Shown: positions 24,613-33,581 of the stretch, piece after piece
Layout: the number at the start of each line of letters is the position of its first letter
Position numbering within the stretch: the stretch's first letter is position 1
Source: UBA7803 sp036381275
GTDB taxonomy: Bacteria > Pseudomonadota > Gammaproteobacteria > Pseudomonadales > Azotimanducaceae
Assembly (NCBI GenBank): GCA_036381275.1
Contig: DASVDC010000078.1
Location: 1-64,000 of the forward strand
Direction of reading: 5' to 3'
DNA length: 64,000 nt
Made by a program: the position numbers and the translations under genes
The notes under the pieces: generated by a model
The model's database searches: none
Seen by the model: the letters and a program-made list of their open reading frames with translations, nothing else
Told to the model about the DNA's origin: nothing

Positions 24613-25166
24613 CGCGTTTCCGTGGGCTCGCGCTCGGCATCGCGCAGGCGCTCGCCCAGCGCCCCGCGCCACGCGGGATTGAGCGCATCCAGCGCCGCCG
24701 CGGTCTCCTCGGGCAGCGGTGCACCCCGACCGGTTGCGCGCCGGCAGAGCTCCAGAAAGCGTGCCCGCACCCGGCTTTCGAACGAGAGCCGAGCGGTGTC
24801 GTGGTCGATGCCCGGGTTGTCCGCGCTGAACCGGAACGGGACGCCGGCGGCCTCCGAAAGCAGCATCTCGAGCGCCTGGACGGGTACCTCGGCCGCATAG
24901 AAACGAGCCTGCTCTGCGGCGCTGCGCGGCGGCGGCCGGTACCACAGCCCGTAATCGACGAGGCGGCGCCGGTCGGGCCGCGCGAGCAGCCAGTGGGCGA
25001 TCTCGTGCAGCGCGCTGCGCGCGTAGTCGTGCGTGTAGCGGATCAGCGCCGGGTACCGCCCGCTGCCGGGCGTATACAGCGGCTCCGCCGCGCCGCCGAC
25101 CAGCAGCACACCCGCACGCCGGCCGAACCGGGCGTTGAACCGACCCGCGATCCAGCGATGTGCCAT
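24609..25166 (-). CDS. epmC: Elongation factor P hydroxylase EpmC
   Basis: Hydroxylates the modified lysine of EF-P after EpmA/EpmB action. It is 185 residues, normal length. The sequence tracks E. coli EpmC (YfcM): LHEIAHW (metal-binding HExxH-like), VDYGLWYRPP, EVPVQALEMLLSEAAGVPF and DNPGIDHDTARLSFESRV. ATG 25166 shares a base with the stop of the upstream gene (TGATG); upstream extensions overlap that gene. epmA and epmB are not in the window, so the rest of the EF-P pathway must lie elsewhere. Confidence 0.93.
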   Translation of the reverse strand: MAHRWIAGRFNARFGRRAGVLLVGGAAEPLYTPGSGRYPALIRYTHDYARSALHEIAHWLLARPDRRRLVDYGLWYRPPPRSAAEQARFYAAEVPVQALEMLLSEAAGVPFRFSADNPGIDHDTARLSFESRVRARFLELCRRATGRGAPLPEETAAALDALNPAWRGALGERLRDAEREPTETR

Positions 25167-25621
25167 CAATCGCCTTCCTCGCACGGCCAGCTCGCCAGCC
25201 GCTCGTAGTACGCGGCCGACAGGAACGGTCGCCCCGCCAGCAGGTGCGCGAGATAGCCGCGCGACGGCCGCAGCCCGGCGCAGCGCACCGCGGGATTCGC
25301 GAAGTAAGTCCACGACCAGATCGGGCCCGCATCGGTGAAGACCGCGATGCGCTCCCGGCTGTAGTTGATCGGCGCGCGCTCGAACGGGTCCATCTTCAGG
25401 ATCTCCCGCTCGTCCGCGAGCCAGTACAGCACGCCCTCCACGAGGCCGTCGCGGTCGCGCACGACGTTCGCGTGACCGATGCCGGGATGGGCCGGCGACG
25501 CCTTGTCGAAGACCAGCCGAAAGCCCGGCAGACGCGCGGCTTCCGCGCGCACGACGGCGAGGCCGCGCTCGCGAACCCGCTCCGGGTTCATGTTGGAGCC
25601 GTAGGCGAAGTAGCGCGGCAT
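25166..25621 (-). CDS. Gamma-glutamylcyclotransferase-like protein
   Basis: A 151-residue GGCT-fold protein. The opening MPRYFAYGSNMNP is the family's substrate-binding glycine loop, VRDRDGLVEGVLYWLADEREILKMDPFE carries the conserved region with the catalytic-type glutamate, and YFANPA and PSRGYLAHLLAG follow. It may form 5-oxoproline from gamma-glutamyl compounds. The stop overlaps the epmC start by one base and the start lies 6 bases from the tusA stop, so it is in the middle of a five-gene operon. Confidence 0.88.
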   Translation of the reverse strand: MPRYFAYGSNMNPERVRERGLAVVRAEAARLPGFRLVFDKASPAHPGIGHANVVRDRDGLVEGVLYWLADEREILKMDPFERAPINYSRERIAVFTDAGPIWSWTYFANPAVRCAGLRPSRGYLAHLLAGRPFLSAAYYERLASWPCEEGD

Positions 25622-25627
25622 CCGCGT

Positions 25628-25858
25628 TCAGCCCTTGCGGATCCAGAACTCGAAGCGATCGTCGATCTGCCGCTCGGCGACGAGCTCGTGTCCCATGAAC
25701 CGGCAGAAGTTCTGAAAGTCGCGCCGGGTGGACGGATCGGTAGCGAGCACGTGCAGGACCTCGCCCGTGGCCATCTCGCGCACCTTGTTGCGCACGATCA
25801 TCAGCGGCTCGGGACAGAGCAGCCCCATCGCGTCCAGTTGATGGTCGAAATCGTGCAT
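25628..25858 (-). CDS. tusA: Sulfur carrier protein TusA family
   Basis: A small persulfide carrier, 76 residues. The family motif is DAMGLLCPEPLMIVRNKV, with the active cysteine in the CPxP site (Cys-Pro-Glu-Pro here), followed by GEVLHVLATDPSTRRDFQNFCRFMGHEL and a terminal strand. It normally passes sulfur to the TusBCD relay for tRNA 2-thiouridine. It is the first gene of the operon that continues into the cyclotransferase, epmC, the FAD oxidase and the kinase-like gene. Other TusA paralogues exist, so the tRNA role is likely but not certain. Confidence 0.9.
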   Translation of the reverse strand: MHDFDHQLDAMGLLCPEPLMIVRNKVREMATGEVLHVLATDPSTRRDFQNFCRFMGHELVAERQIDDRFEFWIRKG

Positions 25859-26042
25859 GTGGGCATTATTTCACATCCGCGCGCGGGCGGGTGCCGCACA
25901 CACCGGCCCGTCGGCGCCGCCACCCCGGGGTTCGCTTGACTTGCGCTGCAGCCGGCCTCCACACTCGAACGGACGGCGCCGCGTGCGGTCCAACATCGGC
26001 ATCGGCGATGAGCCGCTGCGCTCGAGAGAATGGGTTGCTGCC

Positions 26043-27461
26043 ATGAATCCATGCCAGTCGTTGATCCGCAATCGGCATCCCCTCCCCGTCACCCGCAGCC
26101 GCTGCGCCTGGCGCATCACCACCGCCGCGCTGCTCGCCGCGCTGTTGCCCGCGTTCGTGCACGCCGAAACCGCCGCGCCGGAAGCCACGGCGGACGCCGG
26201 TCGAGCACCCGCGGTCGAAGCACCGGCGGTGCGCTCGGGAATGACCCCGCTGGAAGACGTACTGGGCGAAGCAGACGATCCGCTCGCGCCGATCGAGCGG
26301 CAGATCGAAGCCGAGGAGTTCGCGCCGGCGATCAGCCAGCTCGAACGGCACATCGAGGAGCTCGAAGCCACCAGCCATCGCTTCGACCAGCGCCTCGTCC
26401 GCCCGCTGACCCTGCTCGGCGACGCGCAGGCGGGGCTCGGCCAATACGACGGGGCACTCGGCAACTACCAGCGGGCGCTGCACCTCTCTCGGGTGAACCT
26501 GGGGCTGAACACGCCCGAGCAGGTCGAGATCGTGTACCGGGAAGCCGAGACCTACCGGGCGCTCGGCGATTACGAGGCGGCCAACGATCGGGAGGAGTAC
26601 GCCTATCACGTGCTGAACAAGGTGCACGACCCGCTCGACGAGGCGCTGTTGCCGGGCATCTACCATCTGGCCGACTGGTATCGGCGCACCAACAACGTGT
26701 TCGCGGCGCGGGCGCTCTACGAGCAGGCCATGCAGATCATCGACGCGCACGGCAAGCTCGAGAGCCCGGAAGCGATCCCGGCGCTGCAGGGCATCGCCAC
26801 CACCTATCGGATGGAACGCTTCCCGCCGAACTACATGAGCGACATGGAGGAGTCGAGCACCGCGTCGGCGAGCGTCGTGACCGCAACCGCGGTCCGCCCC
26901 CCGATCAGCGTCAACAACTTTCCCGCCGGCGAGGCGGCCCTGCAGCGGGTGATCAAGATTCGCCAGGCCCGCAAGGCGGAGCAGCCGGTCGCGCTGGTCG
27001 AGGCCGTGCTCGACCTGGCGGACTGGTACACGCTGTTCGACAAGCCGCGGCGCGCGGAGCCGCTGTATGCGCACGCCTGGGAGCTGATGTCGGAGGTCGA
27101 CGGCATCGACGTGGTGCGCTACTTCTCCGAGCCGCAGCTCCTGTATTTCCCCGCGCCGAGCAACCCCTCTCCGCCGCCCCCGGAAGAACGCGGTGAAGCG
27201 ATGACCGGCTACGTCGAGGTGGCGTTCGACGTCACCGAGGATGGATACGTCCGTGGTCTGCGCACGATCGGGTCGAAGCCCGAGGATCTGATGGACTTCC
27301 GGGTTCGCAAGAGTCTGCGCCTGGCCCGCTACCGGCCGATGCTGGTCGACGGCGTACCGGTCGCCAAGACGGCGCATACGTACCGGCATGAATTTCCGTA
27401 CTACGCCAAGCGCGAAGCCGCGCCTCAGCCCCAGACGGCCGCCGCCGCAGGCGGCGGCTGA
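26043..27461 (+). CDS. Secreted TPR protein with TonB C-terminal domain
   Basis: A 472-residue protein with a cleavable signal (AALLAALLPAFVHAE, cut near residue 39 after HA). The middle (about 75-360) is helical with TPR-like repeats (LTLLGDAQAGLGQYDGALGNYQRALHLSR, AETYRALGDYEAANDREEYAYHVL, ADWYRRTNNVFAARALYEQAMQII). The last 80 residues (GYVEVAFDVTEDGYVRGL...YRPMLVDGVPVAKTAHTYRHEFPYY) match a TonB C-terminal domain. There is no membrane anchor apart from the signal, so it would float in the periplasm. It lies 67 bases before the lipoprotein-ExbB-VWA operon and probably belongs with it. Confidence 0.8.
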   Translation: MNPCQSLIRNRHPLPVTRSRCAWRITTAALLAALLPAFVHAETAAPEATADAGRAPAVEAPAVRSGMTPLEDVLGEADDPLAPIERQIEAEEFAPAISQLERHIEELEATSHRFDQRLVRPLTLLGDAQAGLGQYDGALGNYQRALHLSRVNLGLNTPEQVEIVYREAETYRALGDYEAANDREEYAYHVLNKVHDPLDEALLPGIYHLADWYRRTNNVFAARALYEQAMQIIDAHGKLESPEAIPALQGIATTYRMERFPPNYMSDMEESSTASASVVTATAVRPPISVNNFPAGEAALQRVIKIRQARKAEQPVALVEAVLDLADWYTLFDKPRRAEPLYAHAWELMSEVDGIDVVRYFSEPQLLYFPAPSNPSPPPPEERGEAMTGYVEVAFDVTEDGYVRGLRTIGSKPEDLMDFRVRKSLRLARYRPMLVDGVPVAKTAHTYRHEFPYYAKREAAPQPQTAAAAGGG

Positions 27462-27528
27462 GCCGATACAGCTTCGGTTCAGGTGGCGCGGAGTAAGATG
27501 CGCCGTATACGGCGCGAGGATGCCGATC

Positions 27529-28713
27529 ATGGCGATGATGCAACACGAGCCGACGTCGATCCTGCCGAGGACCCTGCGCAGCCTGGCCTGGGGGGTCGGG
27601 TTGTGCGCGTTGCTCACGCTGGCGGGCTGCAACTCGAGCTCCCCGTCTCAGGGGCCGCAGGGCCCGTCCATGCCGAGCCTCCCCGGCGGCTCGTCCGGAT
27701 CCTCCGGCTCGTCCGGCTCGTCGTCGGGCGGCGGCATGCCGAGCGGCGGCTCGAGCGGTAAGAGCGGCGGGGCCCAGATGCCGGGCGGCGGATCGTCCGG
27801 AGGGGGCGGAATGCCCGGCGCCAGCATGCCCGGCGGCGGGATGCCGGGCGGGCTGCCGCAGCCGTCGGGCCGATCCGGCAGCTCCGGCGGGGGCTCCGGA
27901 GGCGCCTCGGGCAGCTACGAGCCGTCACCGATGCCGGGCGGCGGCCCGCAGGGCGGCGGTAACACGCCGGGCGGTGAGCCGGGCTCGGACGGGTCCTCCG
28001 GCGGCTCCCCGGGTGATGAGTCCGGTCAGGGCCGCAGCGACCAGCCGGGCGGCGGCGCCGGCCCGAACCAGCCGAGCTGGAACCCCGGGACTGGCGGCGG
28101 GCTGCCGGGCGGCGAGACCGATGGCGGCCCGAGCGGTGACGGCAAGGAGCCCGGCGGCGCGGGCGGCGGCGACGAGAGCTGGGAAGAAGGCGCCCCGGGC
28201 GGCAGCGGCGACGACGGCTGGCAGACCAGCAACCAATTGCCCGCCGGCAGCGGCAACTCGCGCATCCCGCCGATGCCGTCGGAGCGCGACAAGCCCTCCG
28301 GCAGCGGCGACAGCGTGCTCGACGGCGCGCTGGAAGATTTCGACGGCGAGATCCTCTCCGAGCGCGAGGTGATTCGCTCTCGCTCGAACGAGACGGCCGG
28401 CCGCACGGGCTCGAACCTGCCCTCCACCGGTACCGGCAGTACGGGTGGCCGGCCCGGCGAACCGGGCAGCCCGGCGGGAGGCACCGGCGCGGCGGACGTG
28501 CCGATCCCCGGCGGGCCGATGGGCGTACCGAGCAGCCGCAATGCGCCGCCGGCACCGAATCCCGTCGCGGGCGCGAACGTTCCGGATGACATTCCCGATG
28601 CCAAGGACGACGATATCATCGCCCGGCAGCTTCGGGAGGCGGCGATGCAGGAGACCGATCCGGAGCTTCGCGAGAAGCTGTGGGAGGAATACCGCCGGTA
28701 CAAGGGGATCTGA
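27529..28713 (+). CDS. Gly/Ser/Pro-rich lipoprotein
   Basis: A 394-residue lipoprotein (lipobox LTLAGC, Cys34). After the cysteine comes about 300 residues of low-complexity sequence dominated by Gly, Ser, Pro and Met (GMPGGGMPGG-type runs), turning acidic toward the end. Only the last 45 residues look ordered and conserved: DDIIARQLREAAMQETDPELREKLWEEYRRY. The start is set at ATG 27529, 9 bases after GAGG; ATG 27520 is too close to it. The next gene begins right after the stop. The long flexible arm could span the periplasm and present the helical tip to a partner. Confidence 0.82.
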   Translation: MAMMQHEPTSILPRTLRSLAWGVGLCALLTLAGCNSSSPSQGPQGPSMPSLPGGSSGSSGSSGSSSGGGMPSGGSSGKSGGAQMPGGGSSGGGGMPGASMPGGGMPGGLPQPSGRSGSSGGGSGGASGSYEPSPMPGGGPQGGGNTPGGEPGSDGSSGGSPGDESGQGRSDQPGGGAGPNQPSWNPGTGGGLPGGETDGGPSGDGKEPGGAGGGDESWEEGAPGGSGDDGWQTSNQLPAGSGNSRIPPMPSERDKPSGSGDSVLDGALEDFDGEILSEREVIRSRSNETAGRTGSNLPSTGTGSTGGRPGEPGSPAGGTGAADVPIPGGPMGVPSSRNAPPAPNPVAGANVPDDIPDAKDDDIIARQLREAAMQETDPELREKLWEEYRRYKGI

Positions 28714-29979
28714 ATGCGACCGGTTCTGGCCCGAACGATCCTGGTACTGATCGGCGGTGCGCTCCTCGGCGCCTGCGTGAGCCACGAAGTGCGGACCGTG
28801 GACATGACGCCGCCGGAGCGCATGACCCGCGCGCTCGAGGAGCACGAGCTGCTCGACGTCGGGGTCGCCGTGTTCGATCCCAACGTACCGGAGGACTACG
28901 ACGAGCAGATCGAGCAGCTCATCCAGCCGGAGCTGCGCCGGGCGGAAGCCAACTACATCCCGTACTTCGCGAAGAACCTGCTGCAGAGCACCGGCAACTG
29001 GGGCGCCGTGCGGGTGATCCCCCGGCCGACCCACGCGGTGGACGTGGTGGTGTCCGGGCGGATCCTGCACTCCGACGGCGAGAGCCTGGAAATCGAAGCC
29101 ACCGTCGAAGATGCCACCGGCCAGGTCTGGTTCACGAAGCGCTACCGGGAGCTCGCGAGCAAGTACGCCTACGAGGACAGCGTGCCGGGCACGATCGACC
29201 CGTTCCAGGCGGTCTACAAGAACCTCGCCGACGACATGCTGGCTTACCGGCGACAGCTCACGGACGAGCAGGTGGCGCGCATCCGCGCGACCGCGCAGAT
29301 GCGTTTCGCCCGGGAATTCGTCCCGGACGCGTTCGACGACTACGTCGAACGAACCAAGAAGGACAAGTTCGTGCTGAAGCGGATGCCGGCGCCTGACGAT
29401 CCGAATCTGGCGCGGGTGCAGCGGGTGCGTGAACGCGAGTACCTGTTCATCGACACGCTCGACGAATACTACGAGAACTACTACCGGAACATGCGACCCT
29501 CCTATCAGAGCTGGCGCAAGGCCACCTACGAGGAGGCGCTCGCCTTCAAGATGCTGCGCGCCGAGGCGCGCCGCCGTACCATCGGCGGCACCGTGGCGCT
29601 GGTCGGCGGCGTCGCCGCGATGGCGGAGAGCAGTGATCCGGCGGTGGACACGGGCGGCCTGGTCAGCGTGATCGGCGGCGCCATGACACTGAAGAGCGCG
29701 ATCGCCAAGCGCGCCGATGCCGAGATGCACGCCGAGGCGCTGCGCGAGGTGAGCGTCGCCGCCGAAGCCGAAGTGATGCCCCACACCATGGAGTTGGAGA
29801 ATCAGGTGGTGCGGCTCGAGGGCACGGTGGAAGAGCAGTACGAGAAGTTGCGCAGCATCCTGCGCGATCTGTACTTCGCCGACCTCGGACTCCCGCCGCC
29901 CGAAGCTCCCGAGACCCGTGCGCCGGCTCAGGACGAGACCGACCTCGAGGAGGCGATCGACACCGACCTGGCCCCATGA
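28714..29979 (+). CDS. Lipoprotein of the ExbB-VWA cluster (421 aa)
   Basis: Not assignable to a named family. Signal with lipobox LLGAC (Cys21). The segment 50-190 (LLDVGVAVFDPNVPEDYDEQIEQLIQPELRRAEANYIPYFAKNLLQSTGNWGAVRVIP... VSGRILHSDGESLEIEATVEDATGQVWF) resembles the alpha/beta lipoprotein domain that assembles with outer-membrane machines. A glycine-rich hydrophobic patch (GGTVALVGGVAAMA...GGLVSVIGGAMTL, about 290-330) is followed by a coiled coil. It starts with no gap after the previous gene and overlaps the next by 4 bases. Likely outer-membrane anchored, partner of the TPR protein downstream. Confidence 0.82.
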   Translation: MRPVLARTILVLIGGALLGACVSHEVRTVDMTPPERMTRALEEHELLDVGVAVFDPNVPEDYDEQIEQLIQPELRRAEANYIPYFAKNLLQSTGNWGAVRVIPRPTHAVDVVVSGRILHSDGESLEIEATVEDATGQVWFTKRYRELASKYAYEDSVPGTIDPFQAVYKNLADDMLAYRRQLTDEQVARIRATAQMRFAREFVPDAFDDYVERTKKDKFVLKRMPAPDDPNLARVQRVREREYLFIDTLDEYYENYYRNMRPSYQSWRKATYEEALAFKMLRAEARRRTIGGTVALVGGVAAMAESSDPAVDTGGLVSVIGGAMTLKSAIAKRADAEMHAEALREVSVAAEAEVMPHTMELENQVVRLEGTVEEQYEKLRSILRDLYFADLGLPPPEAPETRAPAQDETDLEEAIDTDLAP

Positions 29980-31493
29980 GCGACCAGTTCAGCCCCATCC
30001 GCCCGAAGCAGGTTCCGCTGAGCCATGCCGCGCCCGAGCCGCGCGCGGTGGCCGGCCGTGGCGCCAGCCTGATCACCTGGGGACTCGGTATTCTGCTGGC
30101 CGTCGGCCTCGTCGTGCTGGTGTTCTGGGTCGTGCCGTCCTGGGTGGACACGGCGACCGCACCGGCCCCGGCGGTACCGGCCGTCACCGATGCCGGCCCG
30201 GCTCCGGGGGCGACGGCCGCTCCCGAAGCGGAGAAGCCGGAACTGCCGCCGTTCCAGGCGTTGCAGCGCGAGCAGGCGCGGGAGCAGGCGCAGGAGCGCC
30301 TGGCCCGGTTCGTCGAGCTGCAGATCCAGCTCGAGCGGGACATGCAGGTCGGCGCCTGGGGTGCCGACGCGTACCGCAAGGCCAAAGACCTGGCGGCCGC
30401 CGGAGACCAGCAGTTCCTGGAGGAGCAGTTCGAATCGGCGATCGCCAGCTACGAAGCCGCGACCAAGACGCTCGCGGAGCTGATCGAGCAGGGCCGCAAG
30501 CTCCTCGAAGAGTCCATCGCGGAAGGTCAGGCCGCCCTCGCCGCCCGCGATCAAGCCCGGGCGGAGGAGGCGTTCGCGCTCGCGGGCACGATTGCGCCGG
30601 ACGATCCCCGGGTGGCCGCCGGCAAGGCCCGGGCGGCTCTGCTCCCCGAGATCAGCAACCTGATGCGCCAGGGACGCAACCACGAGCTCGCGGAAGCCTG
30701 GGACAAGGCCGCCGAGATCTACGCGCAGGTCGAGAAGCTCGACTCCGCCACCCACGGCCTGAAGGAGGCGCTGCAGCGGGTCGCCGAGGGCCGCAAGCGC
30801 ACCCGGGTGCAGCAACTGCTCTCCGAGGGCTTCAACCACCTGGCCGCCGCCCGCTTCGGCGACGCCAGGAGCGCGTTCGACGAGGTGCTCGACCTCGAAC
30901 CGGGCAACGCCGTGGCGACCAGCGGCCTCGAGCAGGTCGAACGCCAATCGGTGATCGCGCGAATCAACGCGCTCAAGGAACAGGCGGACCGGGCCGCGGC
31001 CGACGAGCGCTGGGAGCAGGCGGCCAAGCTGTACGGGAAGGTGCTCGAGATCGATGGCACGATTCAATTCGCGCAGGACGGCCGCGCGATGGCCCTCGAG
31101 CAACAGCGGGCCGCGACTGCGCTGAGACGGATCATCGACAGCCCGGACAAGCTGTCGTCCGACAAGCTGTATCAGGAAGCCCAGCAGATCCTCGCCCGCG
31201 CCGAGGCCCTCGAGCCGCGCGGGCCGCAACTCGCGCGCCAGATCGAGGACGTGCGCCAGATCCTGCAGGTCTACGCCGAGCCGGTGCCGGTGATCCTGCG
31301 TTCCGACAACCGCACGGAGGTGACGCTGTCGACCGTGGGCACGCTCGGCAGCTTCGAGGAAAAGCGCGTCGAGCTGCGGCCCGGCGCCTACACGGTCATC
31401 GGCAGCCGCGACGGCTGCCGCGACGTCCGCGAGCAGATCGTCGTGCGGCCGAACATGAGCCCGGTCGACATCCGCTGCGTCGAAGCCTTGTAG
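29976..31493 (+). CDS. Membrane-anchored TPR/coiled-coil protein
   Basis: A 505-residue inner-membrane protein. The N-terminus (1-28) is cytoplasmic, one helix spans about 29-57 (LITWGLGILLAVGLVVLVFWVVPSWV), and the rest faces the periplasm. Residues 85-420 are helical with TPR-like repeats (AAAGDQQFLEEQFESAIASYEAATKTL, EGFNHLAAARFGDARSAFDEVLDLEPGN, ERWEQAAKLYGKVLEIDG). A final beta domain (VILRSDNRTEVTLSTVGTLGSFEEKRVELRPGAYTVIGSRDGCRDV) looks PEGA-like. Likely a scaffold linking the lipoproteins to the channel. Overlaps the previous gene by 4 bases; the next follows after 9. Confidence 0.84.
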   Translation: MSDQFSPIRPKQVPLSHAAPEPRAVAGRGASLITWGLGILLAVGLVVLVFWVVPSWVDTATAPAPAVPAVTDAGPAPGATAAPEAEKPELPPFQALQREQAREQAQERLARFVELQIQLERDMQVGAWGADAYRKAKDLAAAGDQQFLEEQFESAIASYEAATKTLAELIEQGRKLLEESIAEGQAALAARDQARAEEAFALAGTIAPDDPRVAAGKARAALLPEISNLMRQGRNHELAEAWDKAAEIYAQVEKLDSATHGLKEALQRVAEGRKRTRVQQLLSEGFNHLAAARFGDARSAFDEVLDLEPGNAVATSGLEQVERQSVIARINALKEQADRAAADERWEQAAKLYGKVLEIDGTIQFAQDGRAMALEQQRAATALRRIIDSPDKLSSDKLYQEAQQILARAEALEPRGPQLARQIEDVRQILQVYAEPVPVILRSDNRTEVTLSTVGTLGSFEEKRVELRPGAYTVIGSRDGCRDVREQIVVRPNMSPVDIRCVEAL

Positions 31494-31502
31494 CGTAGGG
31501 CC

Positions 31503-33581
31503 ATGGCCGAGCAACCCAGCCCGGACATCCGCCCGCCCGCCGACGGAGAGATCATCCGGCCGGTCAGCTATCGGCCGGCCGAGGAAGCACCGCGCCGGCG
31601 CCTGCCGCTGTCACCGCTGCAACTCGTGCTGCTGGTGGGCGTTCTGCTGGTGGGCGGCGTGCTCTGGTTCCTGTTCACCGCGAAATCGGTGCGCCTCGTG
31701 CTGGAGCCGCCGGTCGCGGAGGCGTCGGTCTCCGGCGGCCTGCGCTTCCAGCTCGGCGACGTGTGGCTGCTGCGCGAAGGGCGCTACACGATCGAAGCCA
31801 CCGCCCCCGGCTACCACCCCTACTCCGGCACCATCGAGGTGAGCGATGCCCGCAACCAGTCGCATGCGATCCGGCTGACGCGGCTGCCCGGGCGCGTGAC
31901 GTTCGAAAGCGATCCGCCGGGTGCCACCGTGACGCTCGGCGACCGGGTGCTCGGCGTCACGCCCACCGAGCCGTTGCCGATACCCGCCGGGCCGGTGACC
32001 GTCACCTATACGCATGCGCGTTACCAGCCCCTCGAGGTGAGCGCCGAGGTGGAAGGCATGGAGCGGCCGCAGACGGTGCGCGGCACACTGCGGCCCAACT
32101 GGGCGGACGTGGCCGTGACCAGCGTGCCCGAGGGCGCCGAGATCTTCGTCGACGACCGCAGCACCGGTCAGGTGACGCCCGCGGTGGTGGAGATCCTCGC
32201 CGGGGAGCACGAGGTGCGGCTCAAGGCGCCCGGTCACAAGACCCATCGGCAGCGCATCCTGGTGGCTGCGGAGGAACGCGTGCAGCTCGATCCGGTGGAG
32301 CTGGTGCGGGCCGACAGCCTGCTCACGGTGCGCACGGACCCGCCCGGGGCCGGCGTCACGCTGAACGGCACGTTCCAGGGCGAAACGCCGCTCGAGATCG
32401 CGGTGCGCTCCGGAGAAACCTACCGCCTTCAGGCCTTCCGCGCCGGGTACGCACCCGCCGAGCGCACCGTCAATCTGCCCGCCGGCGCCGAGCGGACACT
32501 CGAAATCGATCTCGAGCGGCTGACCGGCACGGTCGTGGTGCGCGCGCAGCCGGAGGCCGCGCAGCTCTTCGTCAACGGGCGAGCGGTCGGGCCGGCGAAT
32601 CAGACCCTGGAGCTGCCGACGGAGCCGCACAAGATCGAAGTGCGCCTGGCCGGCTACGCCGGGTACAGCACCCAGATCACCCCGCGCGAGGGCCTCACCC
32701 AGGAGCTCAAGGTGCGGCTGCTGACCGAAGAAGAGGCGCGCCTGGCCGCCCTGAAGCCGAGCATCAAGACCCGGGCGGGTCAGGAGCTCGTGCTGCTGCG
32801 GCCGAAACCGTTCACGATGGGTGCGTCGCGCCGCGAGCCGGGGCGCCGTGCCAACGAGACGCTGCGGGAGGTGAGCCTGACGCGCCTGTACTACCTCGGC
32901 CGTCACGAGGTCACCAACGAGCAGTACCGCAAGTTCGTCGGCGACCACAACTCGGGCAAGTTCCAGGACCACAGCCTGGATGAACCGGAGCAGCCAGTCG
33001 TCAACGTGAGCTGGCAGGAGGCGGCCGCGTACTGCAACTGGCTGTCCGACCTCGAAGGACTTCCGCGCTTCTACCGTATGGACGGCGATCGGGTCGTCGG
33101 CTTCAATCCGGCCGCCACCGGCTATCGGCTCCCCACCGAGGCGGAATGGGCCTGGGCCGCGCGCCAGACGGGCACGCCGGAAGAGGACCTGCGCTTCCCG
33201 TGGGGCGGCAACCTGCCGCCGCCGGACCGCTACGGCAACTTCGCCGACCGCGCCGCGTCGCACATGGTCGGACGCATCATCTTCGGCTACAACGACAACC
33301 ACATCGTTGCGGCACCGATCGGCACGTTCGACCCGAGCCCGCTCGGCCTGTTCGATCTGGCGGGCAACGTGGCCGAGTGGACAAACGACTTCTATGAAAT
33401 TCCGAGCGAGGATCCGGTGTCCAATCCGATGGGTCCGGCCAGCGGCGAGTATCACGTGATCCGCGGCTCGAGCTGGATGCACGGCACGATCACGGAGCTG
33501 CGGGTGTCGTTCCGTGACTACGGCAGCGATGGCCGGCAGGATGTGGGATTCCGAATCGCCCGTTTCGCGGAGGCACAATGA
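31503..33581 (+). CDS. PEGA-repeat protein with C-terminal FGE/PvdO-like domain
   Basis: A 692-residue inner-membrane protein facing the periplasm. A helix at about 38-62 is followed by four or five PEGA-type beta repeats (64-415), recognisable by recurring SDPPGATVTLGDRVLG, SVPEGAEIFVDDRSTG, TDPPGAGVTLNGTFQG and AQPEAAQLFVNGRAVG. The last 260 residues are a formylglycine-generating-enzyme/sulfatase-modifying fold: FTMGASRREPGRRANE, YLGRHEVTNEQYRKF, RLPTEAEWAWAAR, LFDLAGNVAEWTNDFY, VIRGSSWMHG and DVGFRIAR. The paired cysteines that make formylglycine in true FGE are absent, so it more likely binds than modifies. Confidence 0.88.
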   Translation: MAEQPSPDIRPPADGEIIRPVSYRPAEEAPRRRLPLSPLQLVLLVGVLLVGGVLWFLFTAKSVRLVLEPPVAEASVSGGLRFQLGDVWLLREGRYTIEATAPGYHPYSGTIEVSDARNQSHAIRLTRLPGRVTFESDPPGATVTLGDRVLGVTPTEPLPIPAGPVTVTYTHARYQPLEVSAEVEGMERPQTVRGTLRPNWADVAVTSVPEGAEIFVDDRSTGQVTPAVVEILAGEHEVRLKAPGHKTHRQRILVAAEERVQLDPVELVRADSLLTVRTDPPGAGVTLNGTFQGETPLEIAVRSGETYRLQAFRAGYAPAERTVNLPAGAERTLEIDLERLTGTVVVRAQPEAAQLFVNGRAVGPANQTLELPTEPHKIEVRLAGYAGYSTQITPREGLTQELKVRLLTEEEARLAALKPSIKTRAGQELVLLRPKPFTMGASRREPGRRANETLREVSLTRLYYLGRHEVTNEQYRKFVGDHNSGKFQDHSLDEPEQPVVNVSWQEAAAYCNWLSDLEGLPRFYRMDGDRVVGFNPAATGYRLPTEAEWAWAARQTGTPEEDLRFPWGGNLPPPDRYGNFADRAASHMVGRIIFGYNDNHIVAAPIGTFDPSPLGLFDLAGNVAEWTNDFYEIPSEDPVSNPMGPASGEYHVIRGSSWMHGTITELRVSFRDYGSDGRQDVGFRIARFAEAQ

